A stretch of 64,000 nt of DNA from an uncultured Sphingobacteriaceae bacterium (GTDB taxonomy: Bacteria; Bacteroidota; Bacteroidia; Sphingobacteriales; Sphingobacteriaceae), in the NCBI GenBank assembly GCA_946480915.1, contig CAMLLO010000001.1, forward strand, positions 124,001 through 188,000. The letters run 5' to 3'. The notes under the pieces were generated by a model, which did no database searches, was not told the DNA's origin, and saw only the letters and a list, made by a program, of their open reading frames with translations. The position numbers were made by a program, and so were the translations under genes. Of this stretch, positions 26,311 to 38,027 are shown in pieces; the stretch's first letter is position 1, and every line of letters begins with the position of its first letter.

Positions 26311-28794
26311 ATGAAAAAAGGTTATTTGCTGTTCTTAGTTCTTGTTCCATTCCTTATTTTATGGAAGTTAGACGAGCTCAATGTCTATACAATCGATATT
26401 TCGAAGGCTGGTTCTCCAATAATTTCAGGCCATCTAAAATTAGGATCGAATAAAAGCCCTTCGGGGGAAACTCTCGATGCCAATAGCCTTTATTTTATCA
26501 AAAACGGGAAACCATGGTATCCGGTAATGGGCGAAATTCATTTCTCTCGCTATCCCAGAGCGCAATGGGAAGAATCTATTTTGAAAATGAAAGCAGCAGG
26601 CATTGATGTTATCGCATCCTATGTTTTCTGGATTTATCATGAAGAGGAGGAAGGAAAATTCGATTGGTCTGGCGATAATGATCTTCGAGCTTTTGCCGAA
26701 CTCTGTAAAAAGCACAATGTTTATTTCTTCGCACGCATTGGTCCCTGGTGCCATGGCGAGGTTAGAAATGGAGGCTTGCCCGATTGGCTGTTAAAGCGGG
26801 GTAATGTCCGAAAGAATGATCCGGCATATTTAACCTCGGTAGAAAAGTTCTACGGCCAAATTGCTCATCAGCTAAAGGGGCTATGTTTTAAAGATGGTGG
26901 CCCCGTTATAGGCACCCAGATTGAAAACGAATACCGGTTCAATAATCCGGCAGGTTTAGAACATATGCTCACGTTGAAAAAGCTTGCCCTAAAGGCCGGT
27001 ATAGATGTTCCTTTTTACAGCGCCACCGGTTGGCCCGGTTCTAATCAAAAGCAGGATGAATTAATTCCTGTTTGGGGAGCTTATCCGGAAGCTCCATGGG
27101 ATAAAAAAACTACCAAATTAGCACTCTCTGAAAATTACATGTTCGGTGCGCTCAGAAACGATCCTGCAATAGGCAGCGATCTTTTAGGTCAGCATGAGCT
27201 GCAAGCAGATTATAAGGGCTATCGCTATCCATATGCAACCGCCGAAATGGGTGGCGGCAATCAGATTACTTATCATCGCAGGCCAATAATTGAAGCTAAT
27301 GACGTGAACGCTTTAACCTATGTTAAAGTTGGTTCAGGAGCAAATTTAATGGGCTATTATATGTTTCATGGAGGTTCAAACCCTATCGGGAAATTGTCGA
27401 CACTTCAGGAATCAAAAGCAACTAAATATCCCAATGATTATCCCATCATAAGTTACGATTTTCTGGCTCCGATAGGCGAGTGGGGACAGTTACGTCCATC
27501 CTACAGAGGATTTAAACTAGTTCACACTTTTTTGAATGAGTTTGGAGACAGACTGGTTCAGTACAGCACCTCCTTTCCAGATCGCAGACCCGAAAATACA
27601 TCAGACAATACAACCTTACGCATGTCTGTTCGCTCCAAAGAAAATAGTGGATTTGTATTTGTCAGCAATTTTCAGCGCCAGCTGCAGATGAAGGATATCG
27701 CTCAGGTGCAATTTCACCTAAAGCTGAAAGACAGCGTACTCAAATTTCCTCAAACCCCAATTCAGGTAAGAAGTAATCTGCAATTGATTTTTCCATTTAA
27801 TATGGATTTGGATGGCTTGAACTTAAATTATTCCACAGCACAGCCTATATGTCTTTTAGAAGGTGCAGAGCCTTTATATGTGTTTTTCGCGTCGGAGGGA
27901 ATACTGCCGGAATTTTCATTTGATAAAGCCGATATCCAAACCGCAGAATTGCATGATGCTTCACTTATCAGAAAGGATAAAGCATATACTGTTAAAGTCA
28001 GCAAACCCGGCACAAACTGCACGATGAAACTTATTCTTAAAACCGGGAAAGTTTTGAAAATACTTACGCTAACAAACCAGCAGGCATTAAATGCCTGGAA
28101 AGGCATTGCTTTCGGTGCTCAACATCTGTTTATATCAAATAATGATCTGATTTTTTTCAACGACAAAATTCGTTTTCAAAGCATCGGGAATCCCGAGATC
28201 GAGTTTGCTGTGTATCCGGCTTTGCCGAAATCGCGGTTTAGCGCGGGTAAGATCAAAACATCAGCCGAAGGCATTTTTTCAGTGTATCATTTAAAGCTTC
28301 CAGTCAAAAATATTAAAGCAGAGGTAAAAGAAATTACAGATATAAAGCCTTTTCTGAATAAAGGACGGGCATTGCCTATTGATGATCGCAATCCTGCCCT
28401 GAATATTGCTTCCAGCCCGGGTCCGCAGTATCAAACCAATTTAAAGCCGGTTGAGGGCGCAAAGTATTATGAAGTAAAGCTGCCTTCGTCTACCCTGAAT
28501 GGTTTGAGCGATGCTTTCATAAAGTTAGATTATACAGGTGATACCGGCGCAGCTTATCTTAACGGAAAACTGATTGCGGATGACTTCTATTCCGGACTTC
28601 CGATGACTATTGGTCTAAAAAGATTCGGTAATGCTCTCCGCGGGAAAAAGCTCCTGTTCCAGATTGTTCCACTTATCGACGAACGGAAAATTTATTTTGA
28701 AGAGGGAGTTCGCGAGCCATTGAAGGGCAAACAAGCAGGCGGATTAAAATCAGTAAATATTATTCCACAATATGAAGTATTCTTGTATCAGTAA
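26311..28794 (+). CDS. Glycoside hydrolase family 35 beta-galactosidase
   Basis: Exported GH35 enzyme of about 827 residues from the ATG at 26311, which begins a hydrophobic leader (KKGYLLFLVLVPFLILW); an upstream in-frame ATG at 26263 would add 16 residues without improving it. The leader lacks an obvious cleavage site or lipobox, so the protein may stay anchored. The GH35 TIM barrel begins about residue 55 (PVMGEIHFSRYPRAQWEESI), with IGPWCHGEVRNGGLPDWL and the acid/base Glu in TQIENEY. The later TAEMGGGNQ segment probably carries the nucleophile Glu. C-terminal beta domains follow. It likely removes beta-1,4- or beta-1,3-galactose from galactan side chains. Part of the plus-strand train. 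Confidence 0.9.
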   Translation: MKKGYLLFLVLVPFLILWKLDELNVYTIDISKAGSPIISGHLKLGSNKSPSGETLDANSLYFIKNGKPWYPVMGEIHFSRYPRAQWEESILKMKAAGIDVIASYVFWIYHEEEEGKFDWSGDNDLRAFAELCKKHNVYFFARIGPWCHGEVRNGGLPDWLLKRGNVRKNDPAYLTSVEKFYGQIAHQLKGLCFKDGGPVIGTQIENEYRFNNPAGLEHMLTLKKLALKAGIDVPFYSATGWPGSNQKQDELIPVWGAYPEAPWDKKTTKLALSENYMFGALRNDPAIGSDLLGQHELQADYKGYRYPYATAEMGGGNQITYHRRPIIEANDVNALTYVKVGSGANLMGYYMFHGGSNPIGKLSTLQESKATKYPNDYPIISYDFLAPIGEWGQLRPSYRGFKLVHTFLNEFGDRLVQYSTSFPDRRPENTSDNTTLRMSVRSKENSGFVFVSNFQRQLQMKDIAQVQFHLKLKDSVLKFPQTPIQVRSNLQLIFPFNMDLDGLNLNYSTAQPICLLEGAEPLYVFFASEGILPEFSFDKADIQTAELHDASLIRKDKAYTVKVSKPGTNCTMKLILKTGKVLKILTLTNQQALNAWKGIAFGAQHLFISNNDLIFFNDKIRFQSIGNPEIEFAVYPALPKSRFSAGKIKTSAEGIFSVYHLKLPVKNIKAEVKEITDIKPFLNKGRALPIDDRNPALNIASSPGPQYQTNLKPVEGAKYYEVKLPSSTLNGLSDAFIKLDYTGDTGAAYLNGKLIADDFYSGLPMTIGLKRFGNALRGKKLLFQIVPLIDERKIYFEEGVREPLKGKQAGGLKSVNIIPQYEVFLYQ

Positions 28795-28811
28795 AATTCT
28801 GATATTCATTC

Positions 28812-29840
28812 ATGCGCTTTAATGCAAATCATCTCATAGATTTCGCAGCTTCGGTTTTAACTCTGGCCGGACTCGAAGAAAGTAAATCCAAAATTGTTGC
28901 AGAGATTTTGGTCGAAGCAGACCTCATGGGGCATACTACTCATGGCCTTCAGTTTTTATCATCTTATGTTAAAGAGCTAGAAGACGGAAACATGCTTAAA
29001 AAAGGGAAGCCTGAAATTTTAAATGATTCAGGGGCTGCGATTACTTGGAATGGAAACTATTTGCCTGGGCCGTGGCTTGTTTACAAAGCAATCGATCTGG
29101 CTCTAGATCGGATTGCCGAGCATCCTGTTGTAACTGTAGTTATCCAAAAAAGTCATCACATAGCCTGTTTGGCCGCTTACCTGGAACGAGTGGCGGCTAA
29201 AGGTTTCATGATTTTGCTTTCTTGTTCCGATCCGCGAAACCGGACGGTCGCGCCTTTCGGCGGAACTACAGGTGTGTATAGTCCGAACCCTCTTGCCGCA
29301 GGAATTCCCGCAAAGGGGCAGCCTATTATTATGGATGTGAGTATGTCGACCACTGCTAATGCTTACGTAAAGCGCGCTTACGATGAAGATAAAAAGTTAC
29401 CGCATCCATGGTTGCTGGAAAAGAACGGGAATGTAACGGATGATCCGGCGAGATTTTTTGATGAACATCCGGCAACGATACTTCCTCTCGGAGGACTCGA
29501 TTCAGGTCACAAGGGTTTTGCTCTGGGAATCTTAATTGAAGCGCTCACCAACGCATTGGGAGGATTTGGCCGGGCAGAAAAGCCCGACAGATGGACTGCT
29601 TCCGTATTTATTCAACTAATTAACCCGGGGGCTTTTGGTGGTTCAGAAGTATTTAAATCAGAAACAGACTTTTTAAGTAGTGAATGCAGGCGATCCGGAG
29701 ATCAGGTACGCCTACCCGGACAAAGAGCCTTATTCTTAAAGAAAGAGCAATTGAAGAATGGCCTCAGTCTTTACCCAGGCGTGCTTAAGGCGCTTCAGGA
29801 ACTTTCACTGAAATGGGATGTAAAACTTCAGTGTCTTTGA
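28812..29840 (+). CDS. Ldh-family (malate/L-lactate dehydrogenase, YiaK-type) oxidoreductase
   Basis: A 342-residue cytosolic NAD(P)-dependent oxidoreductase of the LDH2/MDH2 family. Family landmarks are ADLMGHTTHGLQ near residue 38, KSHHIACLAAYLERVAAKG (catalytic His region), APFGGTTGVYSPNPLAAGIP for cofactor binding and DSGHKGFALGI near the C-terminus. It is 17 bp after the GH35 gene, in the same train. Members act on malate, lactate, ureidoglycolate, 2,3-diketogulonate or sugar-derived 2-keto acids. In this context oxidation of a sugar acid or sugar-derived hydroxy acid is likely, but the substrate cannot be read from the sequence. Confidence 0.85.
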   Translation: MRFNANHLIDFAASVLTLAGLEESKSKIVAEILVEADLMGHTTHGLQFLSSYVKELEDGNMLKKGKPEILNDSGAAITWNGNYLPGPWLVYKAIDLALDRIAEHPVVTVVIQKSHHIACLAAYLERVAAKGFMILLSCSDPRNRTVAPFGGTTGVYSPNPLAAGIPAKGQPIIMDVSMSTTANAYVKRAYDEDKKLPHPWLLEKNGNVTDDPARFFDEHPATILPLGGLDSGHKGFALGILIEALTNALGGFGRAEKPDRWTASVFIQLINPGAFGGSEVFKSETDFLSSECRRSGDQVRLPGQRALFLKKEQLKNGLSLYPGVLKALQELSLKWDVKLQCL

Positions 29841-29903
29841 TGCTTAAATTTTTTTGAAACACAATTTACTTATATTTATCCCCCTTAAACCACAATAGCA
29901 TTG

Positions 29904-30827
29904 ATGAAAAAGCTTTTATTTCTAACCTTTTTTCTGTGTGCAGCCCTATCGCTTTCTGCGCAGAAAAAGTCTCCTTACTTGTTTTCGTATTTTAAAGGCA
30001 ATGGTGAAGATGGCCTGCACCTGGCTTACAGCGAAGATGGGTTTAACTGGAAATCCCTCAAAGGAGACAGTTCCTTTTTGAAACCAGTTCTTAGTAAAGA
30101 TAAACTGATGCGCGATCCTTGCATAATTAAAGGTAAGAACGGCATATTTCATATGGTATGGACCGTAAGCTGGACAGCCAAAGGCATTGGTTATGCAAGT
30201 TCCAAAGACCTGATAAACTGGTCGGAACAAAAATATATCCCGGTAATGGAGCATGAAGAAGGTGCGAGAAATTCATGGGCGCCAGAAATTACCTACGATA
30301 AGAAGAATAAACAGTATATGATTTACTGGGCAACAACAATTACGGGCCGCTTTCCCGAGACCCAGATAGCTGCGGATGCAGGATATAATCATCGCATTTA
30401 TTATGTAACAACCAAAGACTTTAAAACATTCAGCGACACAAAGCTTCTTTATGATCCGGGTTTCAATTCTATCGATGCCACAATTGTGAGAGATGGTAAA
30501 AGATGGCTTATGTTTTTTAAAGATGAAACCAAAGAACCAGCTCAGAAGAATTTAAAAATAGCTTTCGCTGATAATCTTACTGGGCCTTATTCTAAAGCAA
30601 GTGATCCGATCACTGATAAAGTATGGGCCGAAGGTCCGACCACGCTTAAAATCGGCAAAAACTGGGTTGTGTATTATGATAAGTATACTTCACACAAATA
30701 CGGTGCAATAATGTCATCGGATTTACACAATTGGACAGATATTTCCGATAAAATAAGTCTTCCTACGGGAATTCGGCATGGTTCTATCTTGCAAGTTTCA
30801 AAAAAAGTGCTGTCAAAGCTGCGTTAA
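29904..30827 (+). CDS. Glycoside hydrolase family 43 enzyme (arabinosidase/xylosidase/galactosidase type)
   Basis: A secreted five-bladed beta-propeller of about 307 residues. The leader KKLLFLTFFLCAALSLSAQ ends in a signal-peptidase I site. ATG 29904 is preferred over the TTG one codon before. Motifs include MRDPCIIKGKNGIFHM (blade with conserved DP), NSWAPEITYD, SIDATIVRDG (pKa-modulating Asp) and WAEGPTTLKIG (likely general acid Glu). Short GH43 proteins with a single propeller include exo-arabinosidases and exo-galactosidases. It fits the removal of arabinose or galactose from pectic side chains along with the GH35 and GH2 enzymes. Confidence 0.85.
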   Translation: MKKLLFLTFFLCAALSLSAQKKSPYLFSYFKGNGEDGLHLAYSEDGFNWKSLKGDSSFLKPVLSKDKLMRDPCIIKGKNGIFHMVWTVSWTAKGIGYASSKDLINWSEQKYIPVMEHEEGARNSWAPEITYDKKNKQYMIYWATTITGRFPETQIAADAGYNHRIYYVTTKDFKTFSDTKLLYDPGFNSIDATIVRDGKRWLMFFKDETKEPAQKNLKIAFADNLTGPYSKASDPITDKVWAEGPTTLKIGKNWVVYYDKYTSHKYGAIMSSDLHNWTDISDKISLPTGIRHGSILQVSKKVLSKLR

Positions 30828-30996
30828 CTGGTTCATTTTCAATGATTTTTCTCCTCAAAAAAAAATATAAAAGTTTAAATAAATATTTATACTTTGAGCA
30901 CCGTAATTATTAAGTGTTTATCTTACACTAAGTAAAAAGAACATTTAATGCCGGGTAGCAATGAGTTTAACATAAAATGAAATAGAACCAACCAAT

Positions 30997-32670
30997 ATGA
31001 ATACACTTGACACTAAAGATTACATTGTATTTTTTATTTATTTCCTTATAGTAGCAGGCTACGGCTTGTATATCTATAATAAGAAAAAATCTGAAAGCAG
31101 TGGCTCTAAAGATTATTTTCTTGCCGAAGGCTCTTTAACCTGGTGGGCAATCGGAGCATCGTTAATAGCTTCCAACATTTCTGCCGAGCAGTTTATCGGT
31201 ATGAGTGGTTCGGGTTTTAAAATGGGTTTGGCAATTGCAACCTACGAACTTATGGCCGCGATTACATTGGTAATTGTAGCGGTTTTCTTTATACCGGTAT
31301 ATCTTAAAAATAAGATATTTACCATGCCTCAGTTCCTGCATCAGCGTTATAATGGAACGGTTGCCATGATTATGGCGGTATTCTGGCTTTTATTATATGT
31401 AGTCGTTAACTTAACGTCTATTCTCTACCTGGGCGCCCTGGCAATCAACAGTATATCTGGCCTTAACCTAACCGCATGTATGTATGCTCTGGCAATTTTT
31501 GCTATCATTATTACTTTGGGAGGAATGAAGGTTATTGGTTATACCGATGTTATCCAGGTATTCTTCTTAATTCTTGGCGGTTTAGCAACAACATACCTTG
31601 CTTTAAACCTGGTTGCCGAGCATTATGGCGAAATTGGAGTTCTTAACGGATACAATTTAATGGCGACGAAGGCCAGCGATCACTTTGATATGATTTTTGA
31701 TCGCAGTAATCCTAATTTCATCGATCTTCCGGGATTAACCTTATTGGTTGGTGGTATGTGGATTGTAAACCTTAACTATTGGGGCTGTAACCAATATATC
31801 ACTCAACGGGCATTAGGTGCAGATTTAAAAACTGCACGTGGCGGTATCTTATTCGCAGCATTCCTTAAATTATTAATGCCTGTTATTGTAGTATTACCCG
31901 GAATCGCGGCATACGTATTATATAGAGAAGGCGCAGGAAGTTTCCAAACCGACATGATGCATGATGGCGAGCTGACTCCTGATAGAGCTTATCCTGTATT
32001 ACTTAATCTTCTTCCTACAGGATTGAAAGGTTTATCTTTTGCGGCTTTAACCGCAGCAGTTGTTGCTTCTTTAGCTGGTAAGGCTAACAGTATCGCTACT
32101 ATCTTTACTCTTGATGTTTACAAAAAATTATTTAATGTGAACGCAAGCGAGAAAAACCTTGTAATCACAGGAAAAGTAACTGTTATAGTTTCGATGATTC
32201 TGGGTGTTATCATTGCTCCGCATTTAGGTATTGATAAAAAAGGTGGATTCCAGTACATTCAGGAATATACAGGTTTCGTATCCCCGGGTATTTTCGCCAT
32301 GTTTATTTTAGGTTTCTTCTGGAAAAGAACAACTTCAAATGCCGCTTTATTTGCAACTGTTGGAGGTTTCTTAATGTCTTTGCTGCTTAAATTCCTTCCG
32401 GGAATGGTAGATCTTTCGTTCCTTGCACCTATGGGCTTTGCCGTAGATGTAAATGGCGTTTTTGAAATTCCTTTCCTTGATCGTATGGGATTTGTGTTCG
32501 TATTTTGTATCATAGGTATGTACATCATCAGTATGATTGAAAACAGTAAAGGTCTTCGTCCAACCGGATTAGAAGTTGATACAAAAATGTTTAAAACTAC
32601 TACGGGCTTTGCAGTAGGCTCACTAATCATTGTTGGATTACTTGTAGCTATCTACGGTATATACTGGTAG
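30997..32670 (+). CDS. Sodium/solute symporter (SSS family, SGLT-like)
   Basis: A 557-residue inner-membrane carrier with about 14 hydrophobic helices. Typical SSS features are SKDYFLAEGSLTWWAIGASLIASNISAEQFIG near the N-terminus, GGMKVIGYTDVIQV, WGCNQYITQRALGA and the ALTAAVVASLAGKANSIATIF stretch in the sodium-site helix. It closely resembles the other symporter of this window at 42562-44190, so the two are paralogs. It is the last gene of the plus-strand train, 169 bp after GH43, and a clear terminator follows. Likely substrate: a neutral sugar or polyol from this locus. Confidence 0.92.
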   Translation: MNTLDTKDYIVFFIYFLIVAGYGLYIYNKKKSESSGSKDYFLAEGSLTWWAIGASLIASNISAEQFIGMSGSGFKMGLAIATYELMAAITLVIVAVFFIPVYLKNKIFTMPQFLHQRYNGTVAMIMAVFWLLLYVVVNLTSILYLGALAINSISGLNLTACMYALAIFAIIITLGGMKVIGYTDVIQVFFLILGGLATTYLALNLVAEHYGEIGVLNGYNLMATKASDHFDMIFDRSNPNFIDLPGLTLLVGGMWIVNLNYWGCNQYITQRALGADLKTARGGILFAAFLKLLMPVIVVLPGIAAYVLYREGAGSFQTDMMHDGELTPDRAYPVLLNLLPTGLKGLSFAALTAAVVASLAGKANSIATIFTLDVYKKLFNVNASEKNLVITGKVTVIVSMILGVIIAPHLGIDKKGGFQYIQEYTGFVSPGIFAMFILGFFWKRTTSNAALFATVGGFLMSLLLKFLPGMVDLSFLAPMGFAVDVNGVFEIPFLDRMGFVFVFCIIGMYIISMIENSKGLRPTGLEVDTKMFKTTTGFAVGSLIIVGLLVAIYGIYW

Positions 32671-32691
32671 AACGAGATATTATTAAAGTAG

Positions 32692-32725
32692 AAAAACCTT
32701 CTCCATTTCTGGGGAAGGTTTTTTT
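32692..32725 (+). terminator. Rho-independent terminator after SSS symporter
   Basis: A 13-bp stem with one G-U pair (32692-32704 with 32711-32723), six-base loop and T tract, 21 bases after the stop codon. Confidence 0.9.
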
Positions 32726-32795
32726 ATTTACGATAAATTCAGTTTTCTATGCAATCGGAAATTGCTTCATATTGTGAATACAAGATCGCGTCGCG

Positions 32796-32924
32796 CTAGT
32801 ATTTTCTTTGTTGTAAAGGGTTGGGGAATTTAGATGGACTCGAATAAAAATGATTGTAGACAATTAATAGTATTACTGCGATAACTAAAATGATTATCAC
32901 GAAATTTTTTTGTTTATCGGTCAT
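32796..32924 (-). CDS. Candidate small single-span membrane protein (42 residues)
   Basis: A short ATG-to-TAG frame in an otherwise empty spacer. It encodes MTDKQKN, then a strongly hydrophobic stretch (FVIIILVIAVILLIVYN, about residues 8-24), then a polar tail ending PLQQRKY. The basic N-terminus followed by one helix is what a small inner-membrane peptide looks like, and random AT-rich sequence seldom gives such order. A TAAATTTG element resembling the Bacteroidota -7 box lies about 45 bases upstream on the minus strand, but without a clear -33 partner. I do not recognise a family. Confidence 0.4.
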   Translation of the reverse strand: MTDKQKNFVIIILVIAVILLIVYNHFYSSPSKFPNPLQQRKY

Positions 32925-33244
32925 TGAAGCTTATCGGGTTTGAAAAACCTTTAGGGCGCAAATTTAAAGGTAAAATTGTTAAGTTGTTACTTTTCCCGAA
33001 ACTTATTGTAACGCCTCGGATAAACACTCTGATCAATAAAGGACACGATTGGCTAAAGGTATTTAAGATAAGATGATGGACTTTTTATCGAGGCATCAGT
33101 GGACGTTTATTTCGTTCTTAAACGGATATAAATAAAGCAAAACAAATTGATAAAATATGAATTATATATAGTTGGATTTCTGAAAAATAGACTCACAGGT
33201 TTTTTCAAACCCAATTAACAGTTCCTCATTTTAATAGCTTCTTT

Positions 33245-34816
33245 ATGGTTTTCAATGAAAGTTCGCAGGTGTCTTATACCCAGTATCTAGAAGGTGGGGG
33301 CGAAATGGGAGCGCTTACCCGATCTTTCGACTGGTCTAAAACAATTCTCGGTCCGCCTGAAACATGGTCGCAAAGTCTCTTAACCACATTGAGTATCATT
33401 TTGAATTCAAAGTTCCCAATGTTTTTATGGTGGGGCCCCAATCTTATTCAATTTTATAATGATGCTTATAGACCAAGTTTTGGACAATTTGGTAAGCATC
33501 CCGATGCATTAGGTCAGCGGGGAGAAGAATGCTGGCCTGAGATATGGCCAATAATTAAACCCTTAATCGACCAGGTGATGGCCGGGGGCGAATCTACCTG
33601 GAGTGAAGATCAATTGATCCCAATTTACCGAAACCATAAGCTGGAAGATGTTTACTGGACTTTCGGCTACAGTAAAGTGATCGATGAGTCGGGGAAGCCA
33701 GCAGGTGTGTTGGTGATTTGCAATGAGACCACTGAAAAAGTAAATTCTTATAATCAGTTAGAAAGCGCCAAGGATGAATTAGCGTTTATTATTGACGCTG
33801 CCGATTTGGGTACATGGGATCTGGATCCTATAACCTATAAGCTTATAGGGAATGATCGTATGAAGTCGTGGATTGGAATGCCTCCTGATGAGGAAATTGA
33901 TTTAGAGAAACTACTTCAGTTCATAAAGGAAGAAGATCGGCGAAGGGTAAGTGAAGCAATTCAGAAAGCCTTAAGCGAAGGTTCTGACGGGACCCTTAAT
34001 ATAATTTACAGTATTGTAGATCCTCTTAACCAGATTGAAAGGATTGTAAAGGCTAAAGGGAAAGCAATGTTCGATTTTACGGGCAAGCCAAAACGATTTA
34101 GCGGCATTTTACAGGATGTAACGGAAGAGTTTCAGGTGCAGCGGAGAAAGGATGAATTTATAAGTATAGCAAGTCATGAGTTGAAAACCCCCTTAACCTC
34201 ACTTTATGCTTCTTTACAATTGATGGAAAGATATATCAAGGCTGGAACTAATTCGGACATGCTAGGTCTATTGGCTGGTAAGGCTACCAAGAATCTTAAT
34301 AAATTACTTCATCTCATGGATGATTTAATGAATGTTACCAAGATACAAGAAGGCCAATTGGCGTTAAATAAAACTTGGTTTAATCCCAGCGAACTGATAA
34401 ATAATTGCTGCGAATACATACGGCTGGACGGTTTTTATGAATTGGTATTGTCTGGCGACAAGGATGTGATGATATTTGCCGACAGCAGGCAAATTGAACA
34501 GGTTATTGCCAATCTGGTGAATAATGCAGTTAAATATGCACCTCAGTCCAGACGTATCGAACTGAATATTGAGAAGCTCGAACACGAGGTGAAAATTTCA
34601 GTTCGCGACTTTGGAATAGGCATTGATAAGGAAAAGATTCCTCATCTTTTTGAACGGTACTACCGTGTTGATTCGTCGGGTTTGCAGATTTCGGGTTTCG
34701 GTTTGGGTTTATACATCTGCTCCGAAATAATTTCCAGGCATGGAGGAAAAATTGGTGTCGAGAGCGAATTAAATCAGGGAAGTAAGTTTTGGTTTACAAT
34801 ACCAAAGAATGATTAA
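33245..34816 (+). CDS. PAS-domain sensor histidine kinase
   Basis: A 523-residue soluble kinase without membrane segments. Residues about 20-165 form a PAS-like sensor (FDWSKTILGPPETWSQSL, FPMFLWWGPNLIQFYNDAYRP), and 175-295 a second PAS/PAC domain. The dimerisation/phosphoacceptor helix holds SHELKTPLTSL with His311. An HATPase domain follows, with an N-box (EQVIANLVNNAVKYA), DFGIGI, and GFGLGLYI. No response regulator is encoded next to it, so it is an orphan. It converges on the GH2 gene of the next locus with only 87 bp between. Its signal and target are unknown; a link to the sugar loci is not shown by the sequence. Confidence 0.9.
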   Translation: MVFNESSQVSYTQYLEGGGEMGALTRSFDWSKTILGPPETWSQSLLTTLSIILNSKFPMFLWWGPNLIQFYNDAYRPSFGQFGKHPDALGQRGEECWPEIWPIIKPLIDQVMAGGESTWSEDQLIPIYRNHKLEDVYWTFGYSKVIDESGKPAGVLVICNETTEKVNSYNQLESAKDELAFIIDAADLGTWDLDPITYKLIGNDRMKSWIGMPPDEEIDLEKLLQFIKEEDRRRVSEAIQKALSEGSDGTLNIIYSIVDPLNQIERIVKAKGKAMFDFTGKPKRFSGILQDVTEEFQVQRRKDEFISIASHELKTPLTSLYASLQLMERYIKAGTNSDMLGLLAGKATKNLNKLLHLMDDLMNVTKIQEGQLALNKTWFNPSELINNCCEYIRLDGFYELVLSGDKDVMIFADSRQIEQVIANLVNNAVKYAPQSRRIELNIEKLEHEVKISVRDFGIGIDKEKIPHLFERYYRVDSSGLQISGFGLGLYICSEIISRHGGKIGVESELNQGSKFWFTIPKND

Positions 34817-34903
34817 ACATACCCTTGCCCAGGACAAAGGTGGTACAATGTCTTAAAAGTCGCCAACTCTGAAATGAGGAATATTGTTACCGTTACACAA
34901 GTC

Positions 34904-38005
<3,102 letters not shown>

Positions 38006-38027
38006 TCAAAATGTCCTTATCTGGAAC

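Larger units (their letters stand above)
32671..33244. other. Intergenic region with terminator and one small candidate gene
   Basis: 574 bp between the symporter and the histidine kinase. It contains the symporter terminator and a 42-codon minus-strand reading frame, both listed separately. The rest, up to the kinase start, is AT-rich and shows nothing I can name. Confidence 0.6.
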
